From positions 1 through 64,000 of the forward strand of contig NZ_VOOR01000015.1 of the NCBI RefSeq assembly GCF_007993045.1: 64,000 nt of DNA, read 5' to 3'. The DNA comes from Phaeodactylibacter luteus. GTDB lineage: Bacteria > Bacteroidota > Bacteroidia > Chitinophagales > Saprospiraceae. Below the pieces are notes generated by a model. The model did no database searches. It worked only from the letters and a program-made list of their open reading frames with translations, and was not told the origin of the DNA. Each line of letters opens with the position of its first letter. Within the stretch, counting starts at the first letter, position 1. This document shows positions 26,831-36,872 of this stretch, in pieces. Both the position numbers and the translations under genes were made by a program.

Positions 26831-29800
26831 ATGACTCGACTTCAACGCATTTCGGCTATGACCGCACAATTCCACGCCCGCTTTGCTGGCTTCCCCCTGC
26901 TGCTTTTTGCCCTGATGATGGCGCCCTTGGTGGGGGAGGGGCAGGTTACGGTACTGCTCAATGATCCGGGTGCCTCCTACAATAATATAGATGGCACATC
27001 TACAGATATTTATGGGCCGGTTATGACACCTGATTGCGGTATCGTCAGGTTTTCTGTAGACTTTAATATTCCAACCGGATGGGAGGGAAGTGGGAATATG
27101 GAGTCAAGCGATGAGTGTGCTACATGTAATGGAGATCCTGATAATCAAAGCCCTGATTGTGTGACAACGGGGGCTTTTATAAATGGGTGTTGGGACTTTT
27201 TAAGGGTTAGGTTCTACATAGATGGCTCAGTTGTTTATGAAGAGTTGATCGGTGGCCCTGGTACAACTAATGCTGACCAGTCAGGTACAATAACATTTGA
27301 TTATTGTGCTAGTGCAATGGCAGGGCAAGCCTCTGTGCAAGTAAATACCCAGACATGGGCAAGTAATGAGACTATCGAATTTTCAGATGTAACCATCACT
27401 TGTATAGAATCAACTTATTCCCTCACTCCCATTGGCCCTTTCTGTGCAACAGACGGCCCGGTTGCTCTGAGCAGTGTGCAGGGTGGCGTTTCTGGGGCGT
27501 GGTCGGGCCCTGGGGTTTCCGGAGGGCAGTTCAACCCTGCAAATGCCAATCTGGGCAGCAATACCCTGTTGTTTACGCCCAATGCTGGCACCTGCGCTTC
27601 GCCAGCTACCTTGGAAGTGACGGTAGCCCCGGCTGTTACGCCTGCCCTTCCTGCGCTTGGCCCTTTTTGCAGCGGTGACGGCCCTATTGTGCTCAGCAGC
27701 CCACAGAGCGGGGTAGCCGGATCGTGGACGGTCAATGGCACGCCTAGCGGAACGTTTAATCCAGCCACAGCGATTGTGGGCAATAACACCCTGGTTTTTA
27801 CGCCAAACGCTGGCGAATGCGCCAACCCTGCTACCACAACCGTTGTCGTGCAAAATAGCCTTTCCACTGGGCAGCCTGATTTGGGCACTTTGTGCGGATC
27901 GGACCCCATAGTGGGCTTGTCTACCAATGGGATACCTGGTATGTGGATGGGCACAGGCGTGTCGGGCAATAACTTCAATCCCGGTAGTGTGGCCCCTGGC
28001 AATTATACGCTCACCTTTATGCCCGCAGGCGGGGCTTGCGCCCAAATGGAGTCTATTATGGTGACGGTACAGGCTGACCAGCCTTTGATGCTGAGCGATC
28101 TAGGGGATTTGTGCAGCGACCAAGGTGCTGTGATGTTGCCTTCGACAGGAGGCGTAGCAGGCGTTTGGTCTGGCAGCCCTGGCATACAGGGCAATCAGTT
28201 CAACCCTGCCCTTGCAGGGGCCGGGCCATTTACCCTCACGTTCACCCCCAACGCCGGGCAGTGCGCACAAGCGGCAACGATCTCAGGGGATATTTCCCCT
28301 GCCGTGCCCCTCAATCTTTCAGCTATTGGCCCTTTTTGCGAAAGCAATGCCAACAACATCAGTTTGCCGGCTACCAATGGGGTGACCGGCGCTTGGAGCA
28401 GCTCCGGCAGCGGGCTTGTCAACGGCAATACGCAGTTCAACCCCGCAGCGGCAGGGGCGGGCGTGGCGGCCCTTACCTTCACCCCCGATCCCGGGCAGTG
28501 TGCCGAAGCGGAGGCGATCAGCGTAACGGTAGAATCGCTGACTGCCCTCAGTTTTTCGGATATGAGCCCAGTTTGTACCACTGACCCTGCCATCAACTTG
28601 AACGCGATGACGATGGGCGTGCTCGGTACCTGGAGCGTTACCGGCGGCGGGCTTACCGGCAGTACCTTTAGCCCTGATCAGGCAGGAGAGGGGGTGTATA
28701 CGATATCTTTTACGCCTGCGGGCAGCGAGTGTGCTACGCCAGGGGATTTTGCTATTGCGGTTTTTGAAACCCCAGATGTGCCCGAGCTGGCCGATGAGGT
28801 AATCTGCGGCGGCGGTTTTACCTTGCCCACCTTGAGCGGAAATGCCAATTATTATACTCAGCCCGGCGGGCAGGGCACGCCTTTGCCGGCCGGCAGTACG
28901 GTCAGTACCACAGGCACGATCTACATTTTCGAAGACAACAATACTTGTACCGACGAGTCAGACTTTACCCTTACCGTCAATCAGCAGCCTATGCTCGATG
29001 AGGTAGACGATGTGGTAAGCTGTGGCCCCTTCACCCTCCCGCCAATTGGCGGTGTGGGGCTGAGCGGCTCTGAAGCGTACTACACACAGCCCGGCGGTAC
29101 GGGCACGGCTCTAAGCCCAGGCCAGGCCGTGAATACCTCCCAAACGGTCTACATTTATGACAGCTCCGGCCCGGGCTGTGAAGACGAAGTCAGTTTTCAG
29201 GTCACCATCAATACGCCACCTGTGCTCACGGCCCAAAACAGCCGCAGCGTTTGCGAGAGCTTTATCCTGCCTCCGATCGGAGGCACGGGGCTGAGCGGTG
29301 GGCAGGCCTACTATACGGGCCCCAATGGGACAGGCACCATGCTCTTGCCCGGCACTACGCTTACGCAAACGACTACGCTCTACATCTACGATAGCACTGC
29401 CCCCGGCTGTGAAGACGAGGTGGGCCCCTTTACGGTTACCGTACGGCCCCGCCCAATACTAAGCCCTATACCCGATGCCACGGCCTGTGGCACTTATACT
29501 TTCCCGCCCATTCAGGGGCAGAACCTGACGCCCAATGCGGCCTATTACGACGGCCCTGTGGGAGGGGGCACTGCCTTTTTCCCTGGCCAGATTTATAACC
29601 CCGGCTTTGCTGGCCCCTTGACTTTTACGGTCTACGACGAGTCGGCCCCGGGCTGTTCCGATCAGGAAACCTTCACGGTGACCTTCGCCCTGCCCCCGGT
29701 CCTCAACCCAGTAGATGATATAGAGGTGTGCGGTGATTTTACCTTGCCTGAGATACAGGGGTTCAATCTGAACACCCCAGCGTATTACACCAGCACCTTC

Positions 29801-30745
29801 GGTATGGGCTTTGCCCGTTTCCCGGGAGACGAAATCAATAGCAGTGCCCTGCCGCTTTATATTTACGATGCCTCTGCCCCAGGCTGTTTCGCACAGGTCT
29901 CTTTCAACCTGGAAATCTTTGACCCTGTACAGGTAGAACCCATAGACGACTTCATCGTCTGTGAGTCTTTCTCTTTCCCCTTTATCGAGGGGCAGTTCCT
30001 AACGGAAAATGCGGGCTACTTTTCAGAGCCCGGTGGGCAGGGCACCGAATACTTCCCCAATCAGACCATCAATTTTGAGGGGACATTCTACGTCTACGAC
30101 AGCAACGGCGTGTGCGAGTCCGAGGATGAGTTTTCGGTGACCATCAACGCTACCCCAACAATGACCTGCTCTGAGCTTCAACAGGCTTCTGATGATGAAA
30201 CTGCCGATGGCATCGGGCAGCTAGTGATTGTGGGCGGGCAGCCCCCTTTTGAAGTCGACTATTTTTCGCCCAGTCTGGGGGGGGGCATTACGAGCAACGA
30301 CAATACCATAGAAATCCCCAACCTTCCGCCGGGCACCTATATCGTACAGGTAGAAGATGCCAACGGTTGCAACATCAACTGCTCGTTCACCATTTCTTCA
30401 CCGGGCTGCCTGCTCGGCCTAGACTTGCTTGCACAGCCTGCGTCCTGCCCAGGCGTAGCCGATGGGGCAATCAACCTGACGGTAACAGGGGGAGATGGCA
30501 ACTATACCTACTTGTGGAGCAACGATGCAGCCACACCCAACCTGATTGGGGTGCCGGCGGGCACGTACAGCGTGACCGTTATGGATGGTACGGATTGTAT
30601 GGGCGAAGCTATGGTAGATGTTGGGACGGAAAACCTTGCCCCTGCTTTGGCAGCAAGCCCACAAACAGATAGCCTTTGCCTTGATGGTTGTGCTACTTAT
30701 AGCCTGTCCTTCACCGGTGCCCCCCCCTTTCTTGCTGAATTATGA
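26831..30745 (+). CDS. Giant T9SS type B adhesin, N-terminal part (ends by frameshift)
   Basis: First 1304 residues of what should be one ~2925-residue secreted protein. The signal peptide ends near GEGQ; a unique ~150-residue domain with Cys-rich CATCNGDPDNQSPDC follows. Next come about six Ig-like repeats of the form GPFC...GVxGxWSGxGVSGxxFNP...LTFTPNAGxC, then about six repeats of the form VCGxFTLPxIxG...AYYTxPGGxGT...YIYDxSAPGC, and one SprB-like repeat (VADGAINLTVTGG, YLWSNDAATPNLIG). The frame then runs through eight C residues at 30720-30727 and stops 18 bp later, in the middle of a domain that continues in the next frame. Read as it stands, the product lacks the sorting domain and could not be attached by T9SS. 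Confidence 0.85.
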   Translation: MTRLQRISAMTAQFHARFAGFPLLLFALMMAPLVGEGQVTVLLNDPGASYNNIDGTSTDIYGPVMTPDCGIVRFSVDFNIPTGWEGSGNMESSDECATCNGDPDNQSPDCVTTGAFINGCWDFLRVRFYIDGSVVYEELIGGPGTTNADQSGTITFDYCASAMAGQASVQVNTQTWASNETIEFSDVTITCIESTYSLTPIGPFCATDGPVALSSVQGGVSGAWSGPGVSGGQFNPANANLGSNTLLFTPNAGTCASPATLEVTVAPAVTPALPALGPFCSGDGPIVLSSPQSGVAGSWTVNGTPSGTFNPATAIVGNNTLVFTPNAGECANPATTTVVVQNSLSTGQPDLGTLCGSDPIVGLSTNGIPGMWMGTGVSGNNFNPGSVAPGNYTLTFMPAGGACAQMESIMVTVQADQPLMLSDLGDLCSDQGAVMLPSTGGVAGVWSGSPGIQGNQFNPALAGAGPFTLTFTPNAGQCAQAATISGDISPAVPLNLSAIGPFCESNANNISLPATNGVTGAWSSSGSGLVNGNTQFNPAAAGAGVAALTFTPDPGQCAEAEAISVTVESLTALSFSDMSPVCTTDPAINLNAMTMGVLGTWSVTGGGLTGSTFSPDQAGEGVYTISFTPAGSECATPGDFAIAVFETPDVPELADEVICGGGFTLPTLSGNANYYTQPGGQGTPLPAGSTVSTTGTIYIFEDNNTCTDESDFTLTVNQQPMLDEVDDVVSCGPFTLPPIGGVGLSGSEAYYTQPGGTGTALSPGQAVNTSQTVYIYDSSGPGCEDEVSFQVTINTPPVLTAQNSRSVCESFILPPIGGTGLSGGQAYYTGPNGTGTMLLPGTTLTQTTTLYIYDSTAPGCEDEVGPFTVTVRPRPILSPIPDATACGTYTFPPIQGQNLTPNAAYYDGPVGGGTAFFPGQIYNPGFAGPLTFTVYDESAPGCSDQETFTVTFALPPVLNPVDDIEVCGDFTLPEIQGFNLNTPAYYTSTFGMGFARFPGDEINSSALPLYIYDASAPGCFAQVSFNLEIFDPVQVEPIDDFIVCESFSFPFIEGQFLTENAGYFSEPGGQGTEYFPNQTINFEGTFYVYDSNGVCESEDEFSVTINATPTMTCSELQQASDDETADGIGQLVIVGGQPPFEVDYFSPSLGGGITSNDNTIEIPNLPPGTYIVQVEDANGCNINCSFTISSPGCLLGLDLLAQPASCPGVADGAINLTVTGGDGNYTYLWSNDAATPNLIGVPAGTYSVTVMDGTDCMGEAMVDVGTENLAPALAASPQTDSLCLDGCATYSLSFTGAPPFLAEL
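30277..30285 (+). other. Run of nine G in the adhesin gene
   Basis: Nine consecutive G residues encode part of SLGGGITS and are in frame as written. Together with the C8 tract 435 bp downstream they are the two long homopolymers in this gene, and both are places where replication or sequencing slips. Confidence 0.7.
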
Positions 30746-33700
30746 GGTGCGCAGTGGTACAGATACTTTGCGCCTGAGCTTTACTGCCAGCACGGCAGAT
30801 ACCACGATGTCCTTTTGCCCCATCGACAGCCTCCTGGCTTTTGATACGCTCGAAGTCGCTTTTGGCCTGCTTGCTGATGCCAACTGCCAGGACACTTTGA
30901 ATGTCAGGGACACACTAACCCGCATTTTGCCAGCGAGGGATACCGTAGCAGAAACCCTGTGCCCAGGCGGCAGCCTGCTTGTCAATGGTACGCTTTATGA
31001 TGAGGGCAACCCTACAGGCCAAGATACCCTCTTGGGGGCAGCGGTGGCCGGCTGTGATTCTATTGTTTTCGTCAGCCTCAGTTTCTTCCCAAGGGATACC
31101 AATTTCCTAAACCGGGAGTTGTGCTTTGGCAGCAGCCTTACCGTCAACGGTACGGTATACGACGAGGGCAATCCTTCGGGCGTGGAGGTAATCCCGGGCG
31201 GCACTGCCAATGGGTGCGATAGCGTGGTACAAGTGAGCCTTACCTTTTCGGACGTCTCCCTTTTTGTATTGGAAGAGGCCCTTTGCCCGGGCGGCAGCCT
31301 ATTGGTCAACGGCACCCTCTATGATGAGTCGAACCCAATGGGGGCAGACACCATCCCGATGGGCTCGGTCACGGGCTGCGATAGCGTCATACAAGTCATG
31401 CTGAGCTTTTTCCCTACTGATACAGCTCTGTTGGAGGGCCCGCTCTGCCCCGGCGACAGCATCGTGGTCAATGGTGCCGTTTATAACGAAGCCAATCCTA
31501 CGGGCACAGAAATTTTGGCAGGGGCTGCCGAAAACGGCTGTGACAGCATCGTAGTGATCGCCTTGCAGTTCCTGCCCCTGGCTGAGGGCAGCCTGATGCC
31601 GGAGCTTTGCCCTGGCGATAGCATCATCGTGAACGGGACGGTCTATAATGAGTCCAACTTGTCAGGTACCGAAATACTAGAGGGCGCAGGGGCCAATGGT
31701 TGCGACTCTATACTCACCATTCAGTTGGCTTATCTGCAGCCGGATACTGGGCGAATTGAGGGCCCCCTTTGCTTTGGCAGCAGCATCACCGTCAACGGTA
31801 CCCTTTACGATGAGCAAAACCCCTCAGGCACGGAAGTGCTTGCTAATGCCGGCAGCAACGGCTGCGATAGCATCGTAGTGGTCGACCTCTCTTTTGTGGC
31901 TTTCGCTTCAAATGAAATCGTAGAGGCACTTTGCCCCGGCGACAGCATCGTGGTCAATGGCACCGTATATAACGAAGCCAACCCCACTGGCGTGGAAACC
32001 TTGCCGGACGCCTCGCAGGCGGGCTGCGATTCGGTCATTACCATACAGCTGTCTTTCTTTAGCGTTGATACTTTCCGGATTGAAGAAACCATCTGTGGCG
32101 ACACCGCCCTAGTGGTCAATGGCACGACGTATGATATGGCCAATCCTTCTGGCACGGAAGTATTCGAAAATGGAGCAGCGAGTGGTTGTGACAGTGTAGT
32201 CATTATTCATCTGGATTTCCGGCAGCCGGCAGTAAATGATATTGCCGAAATGCTCTGCCCCGGCGACAGCCTGGTAGTGAACGGTACCGTTTACAACCCT
32301 GCCAACCTGATGGGCTCGGATACGCTCTCTGGCGCTGCAGCCAATGGTTGCGATTCCATTATCAATGTGGCTATTGCCTATTTCCTCATTGACACCACCT
32401 ACCTCAATGGGCCGCTCTGCTTCGGCAGCAGCGTGACCGTCAACGGAGTGGTGTACGATGAGGGCAACCCTTCTGGTACGGAAATATTCCCCAACGGCTC
32501 GGCCAACGGCTGCGACAGCATCGTAGTGGTCGATTTGTCATTTGCCAATAGTGCTCAGGCCACGGTGTCCGAAACCCTCTGCCCCGGCGACAGTATCGTG
32601 GTCAATGGCACCGTATATAACCAAACCAACCCCACTGGCGTGGAAACCTTGCCGGATGCCTCGCAGGCGGGCTGCGATTCGGTCATTACGGTTGCCCTTA
32701 GCTTCTTCCCCTCGGACACGGCGCAGTTCGAGCCTGAGCTCTGCCCAGGCGACACCCTGATTTACAACGGCACGGCCTACCACGCAGGCAACCTGACGGG
32801 CACGGAGGTCTTCCCGGGGGCTACGGCCAATGGCTGCGACTCGGTGGTGGAAGTCAGCGTGCAGCTGCTTTCAGCGCCCGTGGGCACCATCTCGGACGTG
32901 ATTTGCGCAAGCGACAGTGTGGAGGTGAATGGCACTATTTATAGCATCGAGAACCCCTTGGGCACAGAGGTATTCCCTGGGGCAGGAGCCAATGGCTGCG
33001 ATTCCATCGTTCAGGTGCAACTGAGCTTCTTCCCCTCGGACACGGCGCAGTTCGGGCCTGAGCTCTGCCCGGGCGACACCCTGATTTACAACGGCACGGC
33101 CTACCACGCGGGCAACCTGACGGGCACGGAGGTCTTCCCGGGGGCTACGGCCAATGGCTGTGACTCGGTAGTGGAAGTCAGCGTGCAGCTGCTTTCAGCG
33201 CCCGTGGGCACCATCTCGGACGTGATTTGCGCAAGCGACAGTGTGGAGGTGAATGGCACTATTTATAGCATCGAGAACCCCCTGGGCACAGAGGTATTCC
33301 CTGGGGCAGGAGCCAATGGCTGCGATTCTATCGTTCAGGTGCAACTGAGCTTCTTCCCCTCGGACACGGCGCAGTTCGAGCCTGAGCTCTGCCCGGGCGA
33401 CACCCTGATTTACAATGGCACGGCCTACCACGCAGGCAACCTGACGGGCACGGAGGTCTTCCCGGGGGCTACGGCCAATGGCTGCGACTCGGTAGTGGAA
33501 GTCAGCGTACAGCTGCTGCCGGAAGCATTGGGACAGCTCAGCCCTGCCCTTTGCCCCGGCGACAGCATCGTGGTCAATGGCACGGTTTATGATCAGGGCA
33601 ACCCGGCGGGCACAGAGGTGCTGCAGGGGGCAGCCGCCAACGGTTGCGACAGCATCGTCAGCATCAACCTTTTGTACTTTGAGCTGGATACCAACCGGAT

Positions 33701-35606
33701 AGAAGCCACACTGTGCCAAGGCGACTCTTTGCTGGTCAATGGGGCAGTTTATAACGCAGCGCAGCCTGCAGGCCTGGAAGTCATACCGGGGGCTTCGCAA
33801 ACGGGCTGCGATAGCATTATTTTGGTAGACCTTACCTTCATCAATGCAGTGTCTACGCCATTAACGCCAGTACTTTGCCCTAGCGATACTTTACTGGTCA
33901 ATGGTACGGCTTACCATTTGGGCAACCCCTCCGGTACAGAGACCATTGAAGGAGGAGCGGCCAACGGCTGCGATTCCATCATACAGGTAGGGTTGCAGTT
34001 CTTCCCACAGGATACGGCTACGCTCGCTGCTTCCCTTTGCCCGGGCGAGTCGGTGCTCGTCAATGGCACAGTTTATGACGAGGCCAACCCAAGCGGTTTT
34101 GAGGTGCTGCCAGGCGCAACGGTTAATGGTTGCGACAGCCTGGTGCGCATAGCGTTGGACTTCCTGCCGATCCCTGTGGATACCCTACAGCCCACCTTAT
34201 GCCAAGGCGAGAGCCTTACCGTCGGAAACCAAGTCTTTGACGAGGGCAACCCTTCCGGCACGGTAGTGCTGCCCAATGCAGCGGCCAACGGCTGCGATAG
34301 TGTCGTCGTGGTCAGCCTTGCCTTCACGCCCCAAGTGAGCGCTACTTTGAGCGGGCCGTCCAGTTTATGCCCCGGAGATTCTGCTGTGCTCACGGTTCAG
34401 CTGAGCGGTGGCATGAGCTATGATTTTGTGCTGTCTAGTACGCAGGGGGTAGTAGAAACCTTCAATAGTGTAGCGGGCCCCGTCACCATTGTGGTAAGCC
34501 CCGGCCAAACGACAGACTATTTCATCACGGGCCTCTCGGTGCCCGGCAGCAACTGCCCGGCAGATAATGGGGCCCCACTGGCCATCCAAGTGGCAGACTT
34601 GGCCATTGAGGTGGAAGCTGTTGTGGAATATGGCGGCTGGGGAGTGAGCTGTGCAGGGGCGGCCGACGGCGAGCTGCAGGCTAATGTTTCTGGTGGCTCA
34701 GCGCCTTATGTTTTCAGCTGGTCAGATGGGCAGGCTGGCCCCTCCGCTTCCGGGCTGATGGCTGGAGCCTACTCGGTGACTGTTACAGACGATGGCGGTT
34801 GTGTTGGTACAGACAGCCTCGTCCTCACTGAGCCCGAGCCCCTTGTTGTGCAAGCGGCAGGCGTGGATGTAGATTGCAAAGACCCACAAAGCGGGCAAAT
34901 CCAGGTCTTGGATATTTTTGGCGGCACAGATCCCTATCTTTTTGCTTTGGGCGATGAGGGCTACGCTGCTTTGGACACCACCGCCTTCACCCTAAGCCGC
35001 TTGGCTGCAGGGGGGTATTCCGTAAGGGTACAGGATGCGAATGGCTGCGAAGCGAGCGTAGAAGTGGCCGTGAGCCCACCCCAAGAGCTGTTGCTAGAGC
35101 TGGGAGACGACCGTACCATCCGTTTGGGCGATAGCCTGCAGTTGTTGCCACAGGCCACCTTTGATGTTGCCGCATTCACTTGGCAGCCAGATACGATAAT
35201 GTTATACACCCCTTTCGTCAGCCCCGCCCGGACGACCGTTTACCGGCTGACCGCCCAAGACGCTAATGGGTGTACCGCTACGGACGAGGTGATGGTTATT
35301 GTAGACCGGGAGCGGGAGGTTTATGCGCCCAACGCCTTTAGCCCAAATGGTGATGGCCGCAACGACTTCTTTACCATCTTTGCCGGACCGCAGGTCAGGG
35401 AAATCCGCACCTTCCGTATTTTCGACCGTTGGGGCGATATGGTCTTTGAGGGCGGGCCCATGCAGCCGAACATAGAGGCTTTCGGATGGGATGGCGCTCA
35501 GCGTGGAGAGCCTATGAACCCAGGCGTTTTTGTCTTCTACGCCGAAATCGTCTTTGTGGATGGCAGCGTAGAGCTATTGGAGGGCGACTTCGTGCTCATG
35601 CGGTAG
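30618..35606 (+). CDS. Giant T9SS type B adhesin, C-terminal part (second frame)
   Basis: The open frame begins at 30618, but true homology starts only at about 30728, so the apparent N-terminus is not real. Dropping one C from the C8 tract joins the frames seamlessly as FTGAPPFLLNYEVRSGT. The part contains 21 repeats of ~54 residues, LCPGDSIVVNGTVYNEANPxGTE...GCDSIV, some nearly identical as DNA. An SprB-like repeat (YVFSWSDGQAGPSASGL) and another Ig-like unit come next. The end, YAPNAFSPNGDGRND...IFDRWGDMVFEG...GVFVFYAEI, is the CHU_C/gliding-motility-associated type B sorting domain. Its likely role is as a surface adhesin or gliding filament in the manner of SprB. A mobile element lies 74 bp behind the stop. 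Confidence 0.85.
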   Translation: MLGRKTLPLLWQQAHKQIAFALMVVLLIACPSPVPPPFLLNYEVRSGTDTLRLSFTASTADTTMSFCPIDSLLAFDTLEVAFGLLADANCQDTLNVRDTLTRILPARDTVAETLCPGGSLLVNGTLYDEGNPTGQDTLLGAAVAGCDSIVFVSLSFFPRDTNFLNRELCFGSSLTVNGTVYDEGNPSGVEVIPGGTANGCDSVVQVSLTFSDVSLFVLEEALCPGGSLLVNGTLYDESNPMGADTIPMGSVTGCDSVIQVMLSFFPTDTALLEGPLCPGDSIVVNGAVYNEANPTGTEILAGAAENGCDSIVVIALQFLPLAEGSLMPELCPGDSIIVNGTVYNESNLSGTEILEGAGANGCDSILTIQLAYLQPDTGRIEGPLCFGSSITVNGTLYDEQNPSGTEVLANAGSNGCDSIVVVDLSFVAFASNEIVEALCPGDSIVVNGTVYNEANPTGVETLPDASQAGCDSVITIQLSFFSVDTFRIEETICGDTALVVNGTTYDMANPSGTEVFENGAASGCDSVVIIHLDFRQPAVNDIAEMLCPGDSLVVNGTVYNPANLMGSDTLSGAAANGCDSIINVAIAYFLIDTTYLNGPLCFGSSVTVNGVVYDEGNPSGTEIFPNGSANGCDSIVVVDLSFANSAQATVSETLCPGDSIVVNGTVYNQTNPTGVETLPDASQAGCDSVITVALSFFPSDTAQFEPELCPGDTLIYNGTAYHAGNLTGTEVFPGATANGCDSVVEVSVQLLSAPVGTISDVICASDSVEVNGTIYSIENPLGTEVFPGAGANGCDSIVQVQLSFFPSDTAQFGPELCPGDTLIYNGTAYHAGNLTGTEVFPGATANGCDSVVEVSVQLLSAPVGTISDVICASDSVEVNGTIYSIENPLGTEVFPGAGANGCDSIVQVQLSFFPSDTAQFEPELCPGDTLIYNGTAYHAGNLTGTEVFPGATANGCDSVVEVSVQLLPEALGQLSPALCPGDSIVVNGTVYDQGNPAGTEVLQGAAANGCDSIVSINLLYFELDTNRIEATLCQGDSLLVNGAVYNAAQPAGLEVIPGASQTGCDSIILVDLTFINAVSTPLTPVLCPSDTLLVNGTAYHLGNPSGTETIEGGAANGCDSIIQVGLQFFPQDTATLAASLCPGESVLVNGTVYDEANPSGFEVLPGATVNGCDSLVRIALDFLPIPVDTLQPTLCQGESLTVGNQVFDEGNPSGTVVLPNAAANGCDSVVVVSLAFTPQVSATLSGPSSLCPGDSAVLTVQLSGGMSYDFVLSSTQGVVETFNSVAGPVTIVVSPGQTTDYFITGLSVPGSNCPADNGAPLAIQVADLAIEVEAVVEYGGWGVSCAGAADGELQANVSGGSAPYVFSWSDGQAGPSASGLMAGAYSVTVTDDGGCVGTDSLVLTEPEPLVVQAAGVDVDCKDPQSGQIQVLDIFGGTDPYLFALGDEGYAALDTTAFTLSRLAAGGYSVRVQDANGCEASVEVAVSPPQELLLELGDDRTIRLGDSLQLLPQATFDVAAFTWQPDTIMLYTPFVSPARTTVYRLTAQDANGCTATDEVMVIVDREREVYAPNAFSPNGDGRNDFFTIFAGPQVREIRTFRIFDRWGDMVFEGGPMQPNIEAFGWDGAQRGEPMNPGVFVFYAEIVFVDGSVELLEGDFVLMR
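30720..30727 (+). other. C8 homopolymer at the frameshift
   Basis: Eight C residues (GGT GCC CCC CCC TTT). With seven, the two halves of the adhesin gene become one open frame of about 2925 codons. Phase variation by slippage, a sequencing or assembly error, and a real inactivating mutation all fit. Confidence 0.8.
32702..33515 (+). repeat. 324-bp near-identical tandem repeat in the adhesin gene
   Basis: The string ctcggacacggcgcagttcg recurs at 32711, 33035 and 33359, an exact 324-bp period (108 codons, two 54-residue units). The two and a half copies differ by only a few bases, unlike the other, older repeats of the array, so the duplication is recent or kept alike by gene conversion. Confidence 0.9.
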
Positions 35607-35680
35607 CCCCCTCGCTTCGGCCGTGCTCAGTGTATTGGCTCGGGCCGAAAGCAGTTGCAAAACAGAGCGAGCGGGTATGA

Positions 35681-35851
35681 GCCCAAAGCAGAATGGGGGC
35701 CTCCCCCTGCCACTTGGCAGGGGGCGCTATGCTGCGGGGCTCGCTATTCGCTCGGCCCTACCGGGCTTCTCACCCCTCCGCAGCGCTAGTCCAGGCCTAT
35801 CCTATAGCCGATAAAGCCTGAGCGTCTGCAGCCTTTTTGGGGTTTACGCCC
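35681..35851 (-). mobile_element. MITE-like element, copy D (degenerate ends)
   Basis: Minus-oriented copy behind the adhesin stop codon, with the shared core (tatgctgcggggctcgctat, ctcggccctaccgggcttct, ctccgcagcgctagtccagg). The right edge (tttttggggtttacgccc) matches the left terminus of other copies; the other edge (gcccaaagcagaatg) is worn. No target duplication is visible. Nothing else is seen in 35607-35897. Confidence 0.75.
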
Positions 35852-35897
35852 GTAGGGGGGGGCAAACAACAAGCCATTTGACAGCTTGCTGCCAAGC

Positions 35898-36722
35898 TTA
35901 TCGAGCGGAGGGTAAGGTTTCTACCGGTTTTCCCAAAAGGAAAGATAGGGCCGTCTGATTGAAGCGCTCGTACTGCTCGATGTTGCAGACATGCCCACAT
36001 TTCTCGAGAATGACGAGTTGTGCCTGTTTGTGGGTAGATGCGAAGCGTTTGGCAGCTTGAAAAAAGACGTGGTCCTGATCGCCCATGACCACCAAGCTCA
36101 GGTTTTCTAGCTCCCGGTTGAAAAAACGCCGCAGGAGGCGGAAGAAGTCTTTGTACAGCCCGACCCATTTCAAGTACTCCTTAGGCGAAAGCTTTTGAGA
36201 CTGCATCCTGAAGATACGCCTAGACTGAGCGTGGTTTTTCCGCGGGAGCACCACCCAAGAGAAGAGGTTGTAAATGGCCCGATAGGGCAGGAAGTAGTTC
36301 AGGAACTTTGCGGAGTGCACAAACAGCTTGATGGTGAACGTAGCCCGGAAAACCCCTCCGGCCATTACCATCTTATCTACGAGTTCCGGACGGATTTCAT
36401 CCAGCTTTTGGAGCACCACGCTGCCCAAGGAAACCGAAAGAAAGTGTGCCCGCCTTATGCCAAGATGGTCAATGACCTTCAGGACATCCTGCGTAACGAT
36501 ATCGAAGTTATAGTTCTCGTAGGCAGGTTCTATATTTTTGGATTTGCCGTGGTCCCGGAGGTCTATCAGCAGGAGGTTGAAGAAAGGTTTGAATGCATTG
36601 ACCTGGTATTTCCAAGTAACGATGCTGCCGCCAGCACCATGTATGAATACGACCCAATCTGCATCCTTATCGAGGAGGTGGGTCTCGTAGTGTAGTAGTA
36701 ATCTTCCAGTTGTGTCGCTCAT
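35898..36722 (-). CDS. Alpha/beta hydrolase
   Basis: A 274-residue alpha/beta-hydrolase-fold enzyme. The oxyanion-hole motif is HGAGG (28-32), the probable nucleophile Ser98 lies in LSVSLGS (first Gly of the usual GxSxG replaced by Ser), the acid is Asp215 or Asp217 in MGDQDHVF, and the catalytic His244 is in KCGHVCNIEQ. DLRDHGKS is the typical loop after strand 4. The substrate is unknown. I start at the ATG at 36722, because the longer reading from a TTG at 36764 overlaps the promoter box. Confidence 0.88.
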   Translation of the reverse strand: MSDTTGRLLLHYETHLLDKDADWVVFIHGAGGSIVTWKYQVNAFKPFFNLLLIDLRDHGKSKNIEPAYENYNFDIVTQDVLKVIDHLGIRRAHFLSVSLGSVVLQKLDEIRPELVDKMVMAGGVFRATFTIKLFVHSAKFLNYFLPYRAIYNLFSWVVLPRKNHAQSRRIFRMQSQKLSPKEYLKWVGLYKDFFRLLRRFFNRELENLSLVVMGDQDHVFFQAAKRFASTHKQAQLVILEKCGHVCNIEQYERFNQTALSFLLGKPVETLPSAR

Positions 36723-36761
36723 GTTCAGGTCAGGAGTATATCTTTTCGTTTCAGCTAAAGG

Positions 36762-36769
36762 CAAAGATA
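36762..36769 (-). promoter_or_regulatory. -7 box of the alpha/beta hydrolase gene
   Basis: TATCTTTG on the minus strand, 39 bp before the chosen ATG. A TTG lies 23 bp further upstream (36795-36793), a little farther than the consensus spacing. Confidence 0.5.
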
Positions 36770-36807
36770 AAGAAGTTGAGTGGATTGCGGCCCAATTATA
36801 AACAATA

Positions 36808-36838
36808 CAGGCCTTTGGCAGTTCATGCCAAAGGCCTG
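36808..36838 (-). terminator. Terminator of the 36873-39422 gene
   Basis: Perfect 13-bp stem CAGGCCTTTGGCA / TGCCAAAGGCCTG with a 5-nt loop, followed on the minus strand by a T-rich stretch. It is 34 bp behind the stop codon. Confidence 0.75.
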
Positions 36839-36872
36839 AGCGGGCCGTATGCTTGCCCGGCAGCCAAGGAGC

